Below, in pieces: positions 7,802 through 17,300 of a stretch of 64,000 nt of DNA. The stretch is from Mesorhizobium mediterraneum (GTDB taxonomy: Bacteria; Pseudomonadota; Alphaproteobacteria; Rhizobiales; Rhizobiaceae). The DNA is taken from assembly GCF_002284565.1 (NCBI RefSeq), contig NZ_NPKI01000017.1:310001-374000 (forward strand), written 5' to 3'. The notes beneath the pieces were generated by a model. That model saw nothing but the letters and a program-made list of their open reading frames with translations. It was not told the origin of the DNA and did not search any database. Each line of letters starts with the position of its first letter. The stretch's first letter is position 1. A program made the position numbers and the translations under genes.

Positions 7802-8512
7802 TTAGCGGGCCGCGCGGGCCCATTTGCGATACCAGCCTTCGCTCGCAATCGTGTTGCGATAGACCGTTTCGCGTTCCGTCGCCTCGGCTCCGGTCTCCGC
7901 CCGGATCTCCGCCTTGAGCGCCGCACCTTCGCGGCGAACCGGTATGACCTGGACGAGCGGCGTGCCCTTTTCAATGACGTAGAGTCCATCAGGCGCAGTC
8001 GCGAAGAATGGAAAATGGATGTCGGCTGCATAAGTGTCGGTATCGACGATACCGGCGACGCATTCGAAAGGCTGAGCCGGTCTGTTGAGCGGCGGCAGGA
8101 ACAAGGAACTCCAGCCCGGCGGGGTACGTATCGACCAGTAGTTGTGAAACTTGCACGGCGGGCCCGGCTCCTTCGGGTTGCCGGCGACCTGATGGGCGCC
8201 ATGATTGCTCACCATAGTCCTGTCGAACTCCCAGCCGGCATCGACGGTGCGGCCGCCATTCTTGATCTCAAGGCGGACGGTTGCCGCGAGCGGCAGGATC
8301 CAGCCGGTTGTCATCGCATCGAGAAACGGCATGCAGCGCTTGACGGTCAGACCGTTGTTGTTGGCCGACGCATGCTGCGAATCGACCGCCGGCAATTTGC
8401 GGAACCAGTCCGGCAGGACCGTCTTGGCCGCCACTGGCGGGGCGATGACGCCATGGTCTTCCGGCCGACAGAGAAACCGGATCGAGCGAGAGGTCTGGGG
8501 AAAATGGAACAT
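7802..8512 (-). CDS. DUF6065-like protein, unknown function
   Basis: A 236-residue soluble protein (MFHFPQTSRSIRFLCRPEDHG...) without signal peptide or membrane helix. The pattern (VLPDWFRKLP, CMPFLDAMTTGWILPLA, PFECVAGIVDTD, FPFFA, KGTPLVQVIPVRR) fits the rhizobial/phage-associated DUF6065 proteins as I remember them; function unknown. Several His, Cys and Trp residues could bind a ligand. ATG at 8512. The upstream region carries the third copy of the ECF motif, joining it to the protease and repeat-protein genes. Confidence 0.75.
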   Translation of the reverse strand: MFHFPQTSRSIRFLCRPEDHGVIAPPVAAKTVLPDWFRKLPAVDSQHASANNNGLTVKRCMPFLDAMTTGWILPLAATVRLEIKNGGRTVDAGWEFDRTMVSNHGAHQVAGNPKEPGPPCKFHNYWSIRTPPGWSSLFLPPLNRPAQPFECVAGIVDTDTYAADIHFPFFATAPDGLYVIEKGTPLVQVIPVRREGAALKAEIRAETGAEATERETVYRNTIASEGWYRKWARAAR

Positions 8513-8540
8513 CGATAGCCTCCATGGAAAAATCCGAGGA

Positions 8541-8567
8541 GGAACGGGCCGCAGGCGGATTTATTCC
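8541..8567 (-). promoter_or_regulatory. putative ECF-sigma promoter of the DUF6065 gene
   Basis: On the minus strand: GGAATAAA (8567-8560), 11 nt, CCCGTTCCTC. The 16-nt spacing between GGAAT and CGTT equals the sites at 5895 and 7260. The predicted transcription start is only about 25 nt before the ATG at 8512. Confidence 0.6.
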
Positions 8568-8658
8568 TGCTGAACGTCAACCGTCTGATTGCAGGCAGGC
8601 CACGATAATTCGGGCGCCGCCGAGCGACCGTCGCGACAGCGGCGCGCAAAGCTCACAA

Positions 8659-9234
8659 CTATAGCACCAATCGCATCAGTGGCCGGCCTGCCTTGCGCTC
8701 GACCAGCCTCTCGAAGCCGGCTTTCTCAAACACCCGCGACGAGCCGACGAACAGGCCGATCGAACGCGAATCTTTCGACACATCGATCGGACATGCCTCG
8801 ACCAGTCGCGCCCCATTCTGTCGGGCAAACTCGACGCCGCCTTCGACCAGGCGATGGGTGACGCCCCTGCCGCGCGCTTTAACGCGGATGAAGAAGCACG
8901 AAATTGCCCAGACGCCCGGATCCGCGGCATCGGCGGGATCGACCGGCGCCGACCCCCTGCCCTTATTGTTCCATTCGGGCACGTCGGCGCGCGGGCCGAT
9001 CTGCATCCAGCCAACCGCCTTGCCATCCTCGAACGCCAGCAGGCCAGGTGGCGGCCCAGCCTCGATCCGCGCCTTGATGTGGTCCTTGTTGCGCTCCCGG
9101 TTGCTGGCGCGGCGAGCTGCCGGCGACAGCCGGAAATGTGTGCACCAGCAGCCGTAACAGGCGCCTTGCTTACCGAAAAGATCTTCGAAATCCGCCCAAA
9201 GCTCGGGCACCAGCGGCGCTATGGTCGTATTCAT
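8659..9234 (-). CDS. GNAT family N-acetyltransferase
   Basis: A 191-residue GNAT fold protein. The acetyl-CoA binding segment is ISCFFIRVKARGRGVTHRLVEGGVEFAR, followed by GARLVEACPID and a C-terminal FEKAGFERLVERK strand. The N-terminal GACYGCWCTHFRL, rich in Cys and aromatic residues, is typical of a sub-group often annotated simply as GNAT. I chose the ATG at 9234 (GGGAGAG upstream) over one 57 nt earlier. Substrate unknown. It is divergent from dinB, so the LexA box at 9294 lies in the shared promoter region. Confidence 0.85.
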   Translation of the reverse strand: MNTTIAPLVPELWADFEDLFGKQGACYGCWCTHFRLSPAARRASNRERNKDHIKARIEAGPPPGLLAFEDGKAVGWMQIGPRADVPEWNNKGRGSAPVDPADAADPGVWAISCFFIRVKARGRGVTHRLVEGGVEFARQNGARLVEACPIDVSKDSRSIGLFVGSSRVFEKAGFERLVERKAGRPLMRLVL

Positions 9235-9293
9235 GAGCTCTCTCCCGGCCCACCGCCTTGTCGTGGCGTCCGTCCTGACGTACCATTGCATTT

Positions 9294-9308
9294 GTTCTCT
9301 TTATGTTC
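9294..9308 (+). promoter_or_regulatory. LexA (SOS) box upstream of dinB
   Basis: GTTC (9294-9297), seven nt (TCTTTAT), GTTC (9305-9308): an exact match to the direct-repeat LexA operator of alphaproteobacteria. It ends seven nt before the chosen dinB ATG and overlaps an alternative upstream ATG at 9303, which argues against that upstream start. Confidence 0.85.
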
Positions 9309-9314
9309 GCAGCG

Positions 9315-10631
9315 ATGGCGGCTTCTGTCAACAATCCCGATCACGGTTTTTGCCGCGACTGCCTGACCTTCCAGCGCAGCGAGGCACGGCGTTGCGATCG
9401 CTGCGGCAGCCCGCGGCTTGCTCGCCATCCGGAGCTCTACCGGCTGCATCTTGCCCATATCGATTGCGATGCGTTTTACGCGGCGGTCGAAAAGCGTGAC
9501 AACCCGACGTTGAAGGACCGGCCGTTGATCATCGGCGGCGGCAAGCGCGGCGTCGTCTCCACCGCTTGCTACATCGCCCGCATCCACGGGGTGCGCTCGG
9601 CAATGCCGATGTTCAAGGCGCTTGAAGCCTGCCCGGAAGCGGTCGTCCTCCCGCCGGACATGGAAAAATATGTACGCGTCGGCCGCGAGGTGCGCGCCAT
9701 GATGCAGGCGCTGACGCCGCTGGTCGAGCCGATCTCCATCGACGAAGCGTTTCTGGACCTTGCCGGCACCGAGCGCCTGCATGGCTTGCCGCCGGCGGTG
9801 GTGCTGGCACGCTTCGCGCTTGGTGTGGAGAAGGAGATCGGCATCACCGTTTCATCAGGCCTTTCCTACTGCAAGTTCCTGGCCAAGGTGGCGTCGGATT
9901 TTCGCAAGCCGCGCGGCTTTTCGGTGATCGGCGAGGCCGAGGCGGCCGGCTTTCTCGCCGAGCAGCCGGTGACGCTGATCTGGGGCGTGGGGAAAGCCTT
10001 CGCCGCCACGCTTGAACGGGACGGCATCCGCATGATCGGCCAGTTGCAGCGCATGGAGCGCGGCGACCTGATGCGCCGCTATGGCGTGATGGGCGACCGG
10101 CTCTACCGCCTTTCGCGCGGCGAGGACGATCGCCGCGTCCATCCTGACCAGGATGCGAAAAGCGTCTCGGCGGAGACCACCTTCGACACAGACATCGCGT
10201 CGCTGGATGAATTGGTTTCGGTGCTGAGGGCGCTGTCGGAAAAGGTCTCGGGGCGGCTGAAAAAATCCGGCATTGCCGGGCGCACCGTCGTGCTGAAGCT
10301 AAAGACCCAGGATTTCAAGACCCGCACGCGCAACCGCCAGCTCGGCGACCCGACACGGCTGGCCGACCGCATTTTTTCGACCGGGCTCGAGCTGCTGCGC
10401 AAGGAAACGGATGGCACAAGATACCGGCTGCTTGGCATCGGCGTCAGCGACCTCTCGAATGACGAAAAGGCCGATCCGCCCGACCTCGTCGATATCCAGT
10501 CACGCAAGCGCGCCATGGCCGAAGGCGCCATCGACACGCTGCGCGACAAATTCGGCCGCAAGGCCGTGGAGACCGGCTATACCTTCGGCAAGGGCCGCAG
10601 CGCTCACCCGCCCGAGCCGATCGAGGACTGA
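9315..10631 (+). CDS. dinB: DNA polymerase IV (Y-family translesion polymerase)
   Basis: Copies damaged DNA with low fidelity under SOS control. The palm motifs are complete: [16 protein letters not shown] and SIDEAFLDL, with [24 protein letters not shown] and the little-finger domain after residue 240. Before the palm sits a Zn-ribbon-like extension, CRDC...CDRC (about residues 13-35), seen in a rhizobial DinB sub-group but absent from E. coli Pol IV. The start at 9315 (438 aa) lies beyond the LexA box; no strong Shine-Dalgarno is visible, so the message may be near-leaderless. Otherwise full length. Confidence 0.95.
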   Translation: MAASVNNPDHGFCRDCLTFQRSEARRCDRCGSPRLARHPELYRLHLAHIDCDAFYAAVEKRDNPTLKDRPLIIGGGKRGVVSTACYIARIHGVRSAMPMFKALEACPEAVVLPPDMEKYVRVGREVRAMMQALTPLVEPISIDEAFLDLAGTERLHGLPPAVVLARFALGVEKEIGITVSSGLSYCKFLAKVASDFRKPRGFSVIGEAEAAGFLAEQPVTLIWGVGKAFAATLERDGIRMIGQLQRMERGDLMRRYGVMGDRLYRLSRGEDDRRVHPDQDAKSVSAETTFDTDIASLDELVSVLRALSEKVSGRLKKSGIAGRTVVLKLKTQDFKTRTRNRQLGDPTRLADRIFSTGLELLRKETDGTRYRLLGIGVSDLSNDEKADPPDLVDIQSRKRAMAEGAIDTLRDKFGRKAVETGYTFGKGRSAHPPEPIED

Positions 10632-10669
10632 GCATGATGCCGAACCTTCGGCTCGGAAAAGATCATGCT
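10631..10669. repeat. short copy of dispersed palindromic repeat, family A
   Basis: AGCATGATGCCGAA ... AAAGATCATGCT, starting right at the dinB stop. The termini match the copies at 25507, 31857 and 50780. This is an internally shortened member of a RIME-like rhizobial intergenic palindrome. Confidence 0.75.
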
Positions 10670-10692
10670 CAAACAAGAAGATAGAGCGGCCT

Positions 10693-11199
10693 TCAGATGC
10701 GCCTCAAATCGATCCGGCTGGTCATCACGCGCTCACCGGTTTTTGGGTCGACGTCGATAACGGTCAGCCGCATGCCGTCCTCGCCGCTCTTCTCGACCGT
10801 CATTTGCGCCGTGCGATCGCCGTTGACCTCCTTCGCCCAGCGGATGCCGAGATTGATCGCATTGCCCGAGCGCCTGCCGCTAAGCTGCGCCGGCCCGGTG
10901 CGGGATCCGACATAGGTGCCGGTGTACTTCGTCCCGCTGGACTTCAGATCGGCACTGATGGCGCGCGTCACCACGACCAGACCGCGGCAGGTGCCGTCCA
11001 GCGACAATGAGTTCGATGTCGCGTCGGAATTGAAGCGGCAGGAGACGTTCACCGTCGGCGCATCGGTGGTTACCTTGACGGTCCCCTTGCCGGCAAAATT
11101 CCCCTGGAACGAGCGGAGGAAATCGGCTTCGTCGGCGTGAGCTGCGCCAGCCGCTGCCGCTAGGCAGCCGGCGAGTGCAAATCGTGCGAATGATTTCAT
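10693..11199 (-). CDS. secreted protein of unknown function, 168 aa
   Basis: A Sec signal peptide (MKSFARFALAGCLAAAAGAAHA) precedes a small beta-rich periplasmic domain. SFQGNFAGKGTVKV, VSCRFNSDATSNSLSLDGTC and LKSSGTKYTGTYVGSRTGPAQLSGRRSGNAINLGI suggest a lipocalin/beta-barrel-like fold, and the two Cys could form a disulphide. The start at 11199 is fixed by GAGGAGAGATCCG; a longer frame lacks a signal-like start. No family I can name with confidence. Confidence 0.8.
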   Translation of the reverse strand: MKSFARFALAGCLAAAAGAAHADEADFLRSFQGNFAGKGTVKVTTDAPTVNVSCRFNSDATSNSLSLDGTCRGLVVVTRAISADLKSSGTKYTGTYVGSRTGPAQLSGRRSGNAINLGIRWAKEVNGDRTAQMTVEKSGEDGMRLTVIDVDPKTGERVMTSRIDLRRI

Positions 11200-11387
11200 C
11201 GGATCTCTCCTCGTTGAGATCGGAAACAAGGCACTCCCTGCTAGGCAGGTAAACACTACGAATCAACGCCCGCCACTTCGGCAGGTTCCGCCTTCAACAT
11301 GACTGTTTTGCAACACGTCGCTTCTGGCCCAGCCGAATGCGTCGACTAGCGGTTGCAGTGAACGTCCCGGCTTGCGACATAGCGCGC

Positions 11388-12269
11388 ATGGCACCCTCAC
11401 CATCGATACCCAAGGCCGCATTCTGGATGGCGCTGTCGATCGCATCGTTTCTGGCGATGTCGGTCGCCGGCCGTGCCACGACGGCCGAACTCAACGTCTT
11501 CCAGGTGTTGGAGCTGCGCTCGGTCATCGGCTTTTTCATCCTCCTGCCGCTGGTGATGATATCAGGCGGTTTTGCGGCAATGCGCACCAAACGGCCCTTG
11601 GCCAATATCGTCCGCAACGTCGTCCATTTTATCGGCCAGGCGGCGTGGCTTTACGCCTTGACGCTGATCCCGCTGGCCGTGCTGATCTCCATCGAATTCA
11701 CGACGCCGATCTGGACGGCCATCCTGGCGGTCGGCTTCCTCGGTGAAAGGCTAAGCCGGCCCAAGGTTGCGGCGATCATGCTGGGGCTGATCGGCGCGAT
11801 GATCATCGTGCGTCCGGGAGCGGGCTCCGTCGATCCGGGACATGTCGTCGTGCTGGGCGCCGCCGTCTGCTTCGGCATATCCGTGGTTCTGGTCAAGTCG
11901 CTGACGCGGACGGACAGCGTCGTGCGCATCATCTTCTGGATGCTGCTTATCCAGTCGGTGCTCGGCCTTGTCCCGGCGCTCTACGAATGGCGCAATCCGC
12001 CGCTCGAACTGTGGCCGTGGATCCTGCTGATCGCCTTCACCGGCATGTCGTCGCATTTCTGCATGGCCCGCGCGCTCGCCTATGCCGACGCGACCGTCAT
12101 CTCGCCGATGGACTTTTTGCGCGTGCCGCTGTCGGCGCTGATCGGCTGGCTGCTTTACCACGAGCAGATCGACGCTTTCACCGCCGGTGGCGCCTTGCTG
12201 ATCCTGATGGGCAATCTGCTCAATCTGCAACGGAAAGCGACGAAACCGGCTGAGATCGCGGTATCATAG
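11388..12269 (+). CDS. DMT superfamily (EamA) transporter
   Basis: An inner-membrane protein of 293 aa (from the ATG at 11388) with about ten TM helices in two EamA repeats. Examples are AFWMALSIASFLAMSVAG, VLELRSVIGFFILLPLVMI, FTTPIWTAILAVGFLGERLSRPK and TVISPMDFLRVPLSALIGWLLYHEQ. The family exports metabolites such as amino acids or other small solutes; the substrate is not readable here. An upstream TTG-like start at 11337 is possible but adds no helix. It converges on the potassium channel gene, with a 12-nt gap. Confidence 0.88.
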   Translation: MAPSPSIPKAAFWMALSIASFLAMSVAGRATTAELNVFQVLELRSVIGFFILLPLVMISGGFAAMRTKRPLANIVRNVVHFIGQAAWLYALTLIPLAVLISIEFTTPIWTAILAVGFLGERLSRPKVAAIMLGLIGAMIIVRPGAGSVDPGHVVVLGAAVCFGISVVLVKSLTRTDSVVRIIFWMLLIQSVLGLVPALYEWRNPPLELWPWILLIAFTGMSSHFCMARALAYADATVISPMDFLRVPLSALIGWLLYHEQIDAFTAGGALLILMGNLLNLQRKATKPAEIAVS

Positions 12270-12281
12270 TTCCGTCGGAGC

Positions 12282-13085
12282 TCAAATACCGTCGTCGGGT
12301 ATCTTGAGAAGATGCCCGCAGGCCTTGCAGTGGACGGCGTCGGGCTCGTGCCGCTGAAGGCCGCATTGCGGGCACGGGAAGAAGACCTTGGCGGGGCGGA
12401 AGAGCGCCTGCGCCAGCCTGACGAACAGCGATATGCCGATGATCATGGTGACAATCGCGGTGAGCTTGCCGGCTATCCCCGGCAGCACGATGTCGCCGAA
12501 ACCGGTCGTTGTCACCGTCGCGACGGTGAAATAAAGCGCGTCGACATAGCCTTCGAGACCGGCCCCGGTGCGGAAGAAGAAGGTGTAGACGAAGCCGGTG
12601 ACGACAAACAGGAATGTCAGGAGATTGATGACCGCGTGGCTTGCCTCGCGCCATTTTTTGAGGCCGCGCATCTCGAAATACCGCCACAGCGCGCCGCTGC
12701 GCGACAGCGACCACAACCGCAGGATGCGCAGGAAACCCAGATTGGCCAGCGCCGAAGGCATCAGCAACGTCAGCAGGATGAAGGCGTCGATCCACGACGC
12801 CGGCTGTTTCAGCAGGCGCAGCATGTCATTGGAGGCTAGCAGCCTGGCAATCATGTCGGCGGCGACAAGTGCTGCGACAGAATAATCAAGCCAGAGGAAC
12901 GAGGACGACTCCTGGATCACCGGTGTGGCGATGAAGAAGGCGATGATGGCAAGGTCGATGATGATCGCCGCCAGTTGAAACCGGAAAGCCGCAGGTGTGC
13001 GCCCGTGATAAAGCTTGCGCAACGTATCGCGCAGCCGCGCCAAGGCTGATAACTCCCGCGCTCCGTCCTTGTCTGCCGCCTTCAT
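12282..13085 (-). CDS. six-TM-type potassium channel with C-terminal zinc ribbon
   Basis: A 267-residue ion-channel protein. Several TM helices (IIDLAIIAFFIATPVI, LWLDYSVAALVAADMIA) lead to an S4-like arginine-rich segment (LGFLRILRLWSLSRSGALWRYFEMRG). The pore helix and selectivity filter TVTTTGFGD follow, then the last helix. The cytosolic tail CPQCGLQRHEPDAVHCKACG is a four-Cys zinc-ribbon. The filter TTGFGD is the variant found in bacterial Kv-like channels. The zinc ribbon replaces the usual RCK/cNMP ligand domain and could sense metal or redox state. Confidence 0.88.
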   Translation of the reverse strand: MKAADKDGARELSALARLRDTLRKLYHGRTPAAFRFQLAAIIIDLAIIAFFIATPVIQESSSFLWLDYSVAALVAADMIARLLASNDMLRLLKQPASWIDAFILLTLLMPSALANLGFLRILRLWSLSRSGALWRYFEMRGLKKWREASHAVINLLTFLFVVTGFVYTFFFRTGAGLEGYVDALYFTVATVTTTGFGDIVLPGIAGKLTAIVTMIIGISLFVRLAQALFRPAKVFFPCPQCGLQRHEPDAVHCKACGHLLKIPDDGI

Positions 13086-13189
13086 GGCAACTGCGATAAC
13101 GTTCGCTGCAACAGCCGTCCAGTGGGCAGAGCAGGGATAAGCCGCCGTGGGTTGAGAACATCCGGAGAGTTTCAGACCCGGAAAGCAAT

Positions 13190-14200
13190 TCAGACCGGTT
13201 CCGCCTCGATGATGCTGATGCGAGGTCCGGCTTCAACAATATTCGCGACCCGGAAATCCGACGCTGCAAGCAGCACCCTGAATTCTTCCGCCGTGCGCTC
13301 CTGCCCGCCCGGCATGACCAGCATGTTCAGATCGCCGAATTTTGCGCCGGCGCCTTCGTTGGGCGGCGCCAGAATGCTCTCGAGCACCAGCAGTTTGCCT
13401 TCTGGGCGCATTGCCCGGCGGCAGGTTTTCAGGATGCGGATGTTTGTGTCGTCGTCCCAGTCATGCAAGATCCATTTAAGCACAATCGCATCGGCGCCCT
13501 CGGGCACCGAGACGAAGAAATCGCCGGCAACGATATCGCAACGATCGGCCACGCCCGCGGCGTCAAAGACCGGGCCGGCCTTTGCCACGACCTGCGGCTG
13601 ATCGAAAAGAATGCCGCGCTGGCCGGGATTGCGGCAGAGGATTTCGGCAAGCAGCGCGCCCTGCCCGCCCGCGACATCCATGACGACAGAGAACGGCCGG
13701 AAGTCATAGGCCGCGATCACCGCGGCGGCGACGCCACGCGACATGGCCGTCATCGCCCGGTCGAAGATGACGGACTCTTCCGGATGCTCCGCCCGATATT
13801 CCCAAACGCCCTTGCCATGAGCATGGCGAAAGGCGTTTTCGCCGGTGCTGACACTGTGCAGCAGATCGCTCCATGCCTGACGGAAATAGGGCCGTCCGGC
13901 CAGGATAGCCCACGGCGCGACCGAATGCTGAACATCGGATCGCAACGCGCTGCCAACCGGGGTCAGTGAGAAGAGCCGGTCTTCCGCTTCATGGAACACG
14001 CCGACCGACGCAAGGGCGCGCAACAGCCGGTAGAGCGCCTGCGGATGGGCATCGGTCAACGCGGCAAGTTCGCCGCTGGTGCGTTTTCCGTCCTTAAGGT
14101 GGTCTGCGATGCCCAGCGTGGCGGCGACGCATATCGCCTGAGATACCTGGAACCCATTCACCATCTTCTGGAGTTCGGCAGCGGCTGTCCGCTCGTCCAT
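13190..14200 (-). CDS. SAM-dependent O-methyltransferase (acetylserotonin/hydroxyneurosporene type)
   Basis: A 336-residue enzyme with an N-terminal winged-helix dimerisation domain (VSQAICVAATLGIADHLKDGKRTSGELA) and a C-terminal Rossmann methyltransferase domain. The SAM loop is VMDVAGGQGALLAEIL, and the catalytic region has DAIVLKWILHDWDDDTNIRIL. This is the plant-type O-methyltransferase family 2, used on phenolic or other hydroxyl groups. The start at 14200 is fixed by GGAGGAGTGCGTC. Its natural substrate cannot be told; no biosynthetic cluster is adjacent. Confidence 0.88.
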   Translation of the reverse strand: MDERTAAAELQKMVNGFQVSQAICVAATLGIADHLKDGKRTSGELAALTDAHPQALYRLLRALASVGVFHEAEDRLFSLTPVGSALRSDVQHSVAPWAILAGRPYFRQAWSDLLHSVSTGENAFRHAHGKGVWEYRAEHPEESVIFDRAMTAMSRGVAAAVIAAYDFRPFSVVMDVAGGQGALLAEILCRNPGQRGILFDQPQVVAKAGPVFDAAGVADRCDIVAGDFFVSVPEGADAIVLKWILHDWDDDTNIRILKTCRRAMRPEGKLLVLESILAPPNEGAGAKFGDLNMLVMPGGQERTAEEFRVLLAASDFRVANIVEAGPRISIIEAEPV

Positions 14201-14347
14201 GACGCACTCCTCCGGCCGCCGAAAGACCCAGGCCGCCGAGCTCACAATACCAGCGGCGTTATCACCGGGCAATGACGGCGCTGGGCATGCCGGCGCTGAC
14301 TGACGGCATACGGTCGAAACAGACGGAACCGTGCTAATCCCGTTAGG

Positions 14348-17300
14348 TCACACCAGTTCCACTTCCACCACGCCCGGCACCGCGCGCATCGCCGACGCTA
14401 TCTGCGGCGAGACACGGTAACGGTTGGGCAGCTCGATCTCGACCTCGCCCTGCGCCTCGTCCTTGATAACGATAATGCTCACCTGACTGTCGCCGCGCTG
14501 GGTAAGCTGCGATTGAATCGCCGACGCCGGTCGGTCATTCCTGACAAAGATGCGCAAGGCCTTCTGGATGCGGCTTGCCTCGTCCTCCAGCGACTGCACG
14601 GTCTGGATGCGCAGATTGACGCCTTCGGGCCTGTCCTCGGCCGAAACGGTGATCACCACCGAACGGCCGGGCTCGAGCAGGTCTCGATACTGCGCCAGCC
14701 CCTCGGAAAACAGCACCGCCTCATACTGGCCTGACGTGTCGGAAAACTGCACGACGCCCATCTTGTTGCCGGTGCGCGTCTTGCGCTCTTGTTTGGTGGT
14801 GACGGTTCCGGCAAGCCGCCCGGCGGCAGCACCGCGTTTGACGGCGGCCGAGAATTCGGCCCAGGTCTGCACCCGCATCTTCTGCAGCGCCGCCTTGTAT
14901 TCATCCAGCGGATGGGCGGAGAGATAGAAGCCGACCACCTGAAATTCACGGTGCAGGCGGTCGGCGGCAAGCCATGGGTCGGTCGCCGGCAGGTTGAGGG
15001 CCTGCGACTGCGCGCCGAGCGAGGCGCCGAAAATGTCGTGCTGGCCCGACATTGCATTCTGCTGCGCCAGCGACGCCAGCCCCATCATCCGCTCGACGCC
15101 CGCCATCATCGCGGCGCGGTCGTGGCCGAAACAGTCGAGCGCGCCAGCCATGATCAGGCTTTCAAAGACGCGCTTGCCGACGATCTTCGGATCGACCCTT
15201 TCGCAGAAATCGGCGAGGTTTTTGAACGGTTTTTCGCCGCGCATGGCGACGATATGCTCGACCGCCGCGTCGCCGACGCCCTTGAGCGCGGCCAGCGAAT
15301 AGAAGATCCGGTTCTCGCCGACTTCGAAGGCGCGGAAGCTCGTCATCACCGAAGGCGCCACGACATCGATGCCGAGGCGCAGCGCATCCTGGCGGAAATC
15401 GGCGAGCTTGTCGGTGTTGCCCATATCCAGCGTCATCGACGCGGCCAGGAACTCGACCGGGTAGTGCGCCTTCAGATAGGCCGTCTGGTAGGAGACGACC
15501 GCGTAGGCGGCGGCATGCGATTTGTTGAAACCGTAGTCGGCGAACTTTGCCAGCAGGTCGAAAATAAAGTCGGCTTGCGGCTTGCCGACGCCGCGCTCGA
15601 CCGCGCCCGAGACGAAGCGCTCGCGCTGCTTGTCCATCTCGGCGCGGATCTTCTTGCCCATGGCGCGGCGCAACAAATCGGCTTCGCCCAGCGAATAGCC
15701 GGAGAGCTCCTGCGCGATCTGCATAACCTGTTCCTGGTAGACGATGACGCCTTGCGTCTCCTTCACCAGATGGTCGATCTTCGGGTGGATCGACGCCATC
15801 TCCTCCTCGCCATGCTTTCTGGCGTTGTAGGTCGGGATGTTCTCCATCGGCCCCGGCCGGTAAAGCGCGACCAGCGCGATGATGTCCTCGATACAGTCGG
15901 GGCGCATGCCGATCAGCGCCTTGCGCATGCCGGCACTTTCCACCTGGAACACGCCGACCACTTCGCCGCGCGACAGCATGGCGTAGGTGTCGGGGTCGTC
16001 GAGCGGAATGTGGGCGAGATCGATCTCGATGCCGCGGCGGCGGATCAGCTTGACCGCGGTCTCCAGCACCGTCAGCGTCTTCAGGCCGAGGAAGTCGAAC
16101 TTCACCAGCCCGGCCTGCTCGACATACTTCATGTTGAACTGGGTGACCGGCATGTCGGAGCGCGGGTCGCGGTACATCGGCACCAGCTCCCACAGCGGCC
16201 GGTCGCCGATGACGATGCCGGCGGCGTGCGTCGAGGCGTGGCGGTAGAGCCCTTCCAGCTTCTGCGCCATGTCGAGCAGCGTCTGCACGATCGGCTCGCG
16301 CTCTGCCTCTTCGGCAAAGCGCGGCTCGTTGGCGATGGCGTCGGCGAGCTTGACTGGATTGGCCGGGTTCGACGGCACCATCTTGGAGAGCTTGTCGACC
16401 TGGCCATAGGGCATCTGCAGCACGCGGCCGACATCGCGCAGCACCGCGCGGGCCTGCAGCGTGCCGAAGGTGATGATCTGGCCGACCTGGTCGCGGCCGT
16501 ATTTCTGCTGGACGTAGCGGATGACTTCCTCGCGCCGGTCCTGGCAGAAATCGATGTCGAAGTCGGGCATCGATACGCGGTCGGGATTGAGGAAGCGCTC
16601 GAACAGCAGCGAGAAGCGCAGCGGATCGATGTCGGTGATGGTCGTCGAATACGCGACCAGCGAGCCGGCGCCCGAACCGCGGCCCGGCCCGACCGGAATG
16701 CCTTGCGCCTTCGCCCATTTGATGAAGTCGGCGACGATCAGGAAGTAGCCGGGGAACTTCATCTTCTCGATGATGCCGAGCTCGAATTCCAGCCGTTCGC
16801 GATATTGTTCGACCGTGTAGCCAGGCGCCAGTCCGTGTGCGGCGATCCGCGCCTCCAGCCCTTCATGCGCCTGTCTGGCAAGCTCCTGCGCCTCCGCCTT
16901 CACCGCCGCATCGGCGTCGGCGACATCGCCGCCGGCAAAGCGCGGCAGGATCGGGTTGCGGGTCTTGGGATAATAAGAGCAGCGCAGCGCGATCTCGACA
17001 GTGTTGTCGATCGCTTCGGGCAGATCGGCGAACAGCCTCGCAATGTCAGCCTGGCTTCTCAGAAAATTGTCGGGCGACAGGCGGCGGCGATTGTCGACGG
17101 CGACGACCGAGCCTTCGGCGATGGCGATCAGCGCGTCATGCGCCTCATAGTCGTCGCGCGAGGAGAAAAACGCCTCGTTGGTGGCGACCAGCGGCAGGTC
17201 ATTGATATAGGCGAGATCGACGGACGATTGCTCGATCGCCCGGTCATAGCCGGAAACCCGTTCCAGCTCGACATAGAGCCGGTCGCCGAACAGCGCCTTG

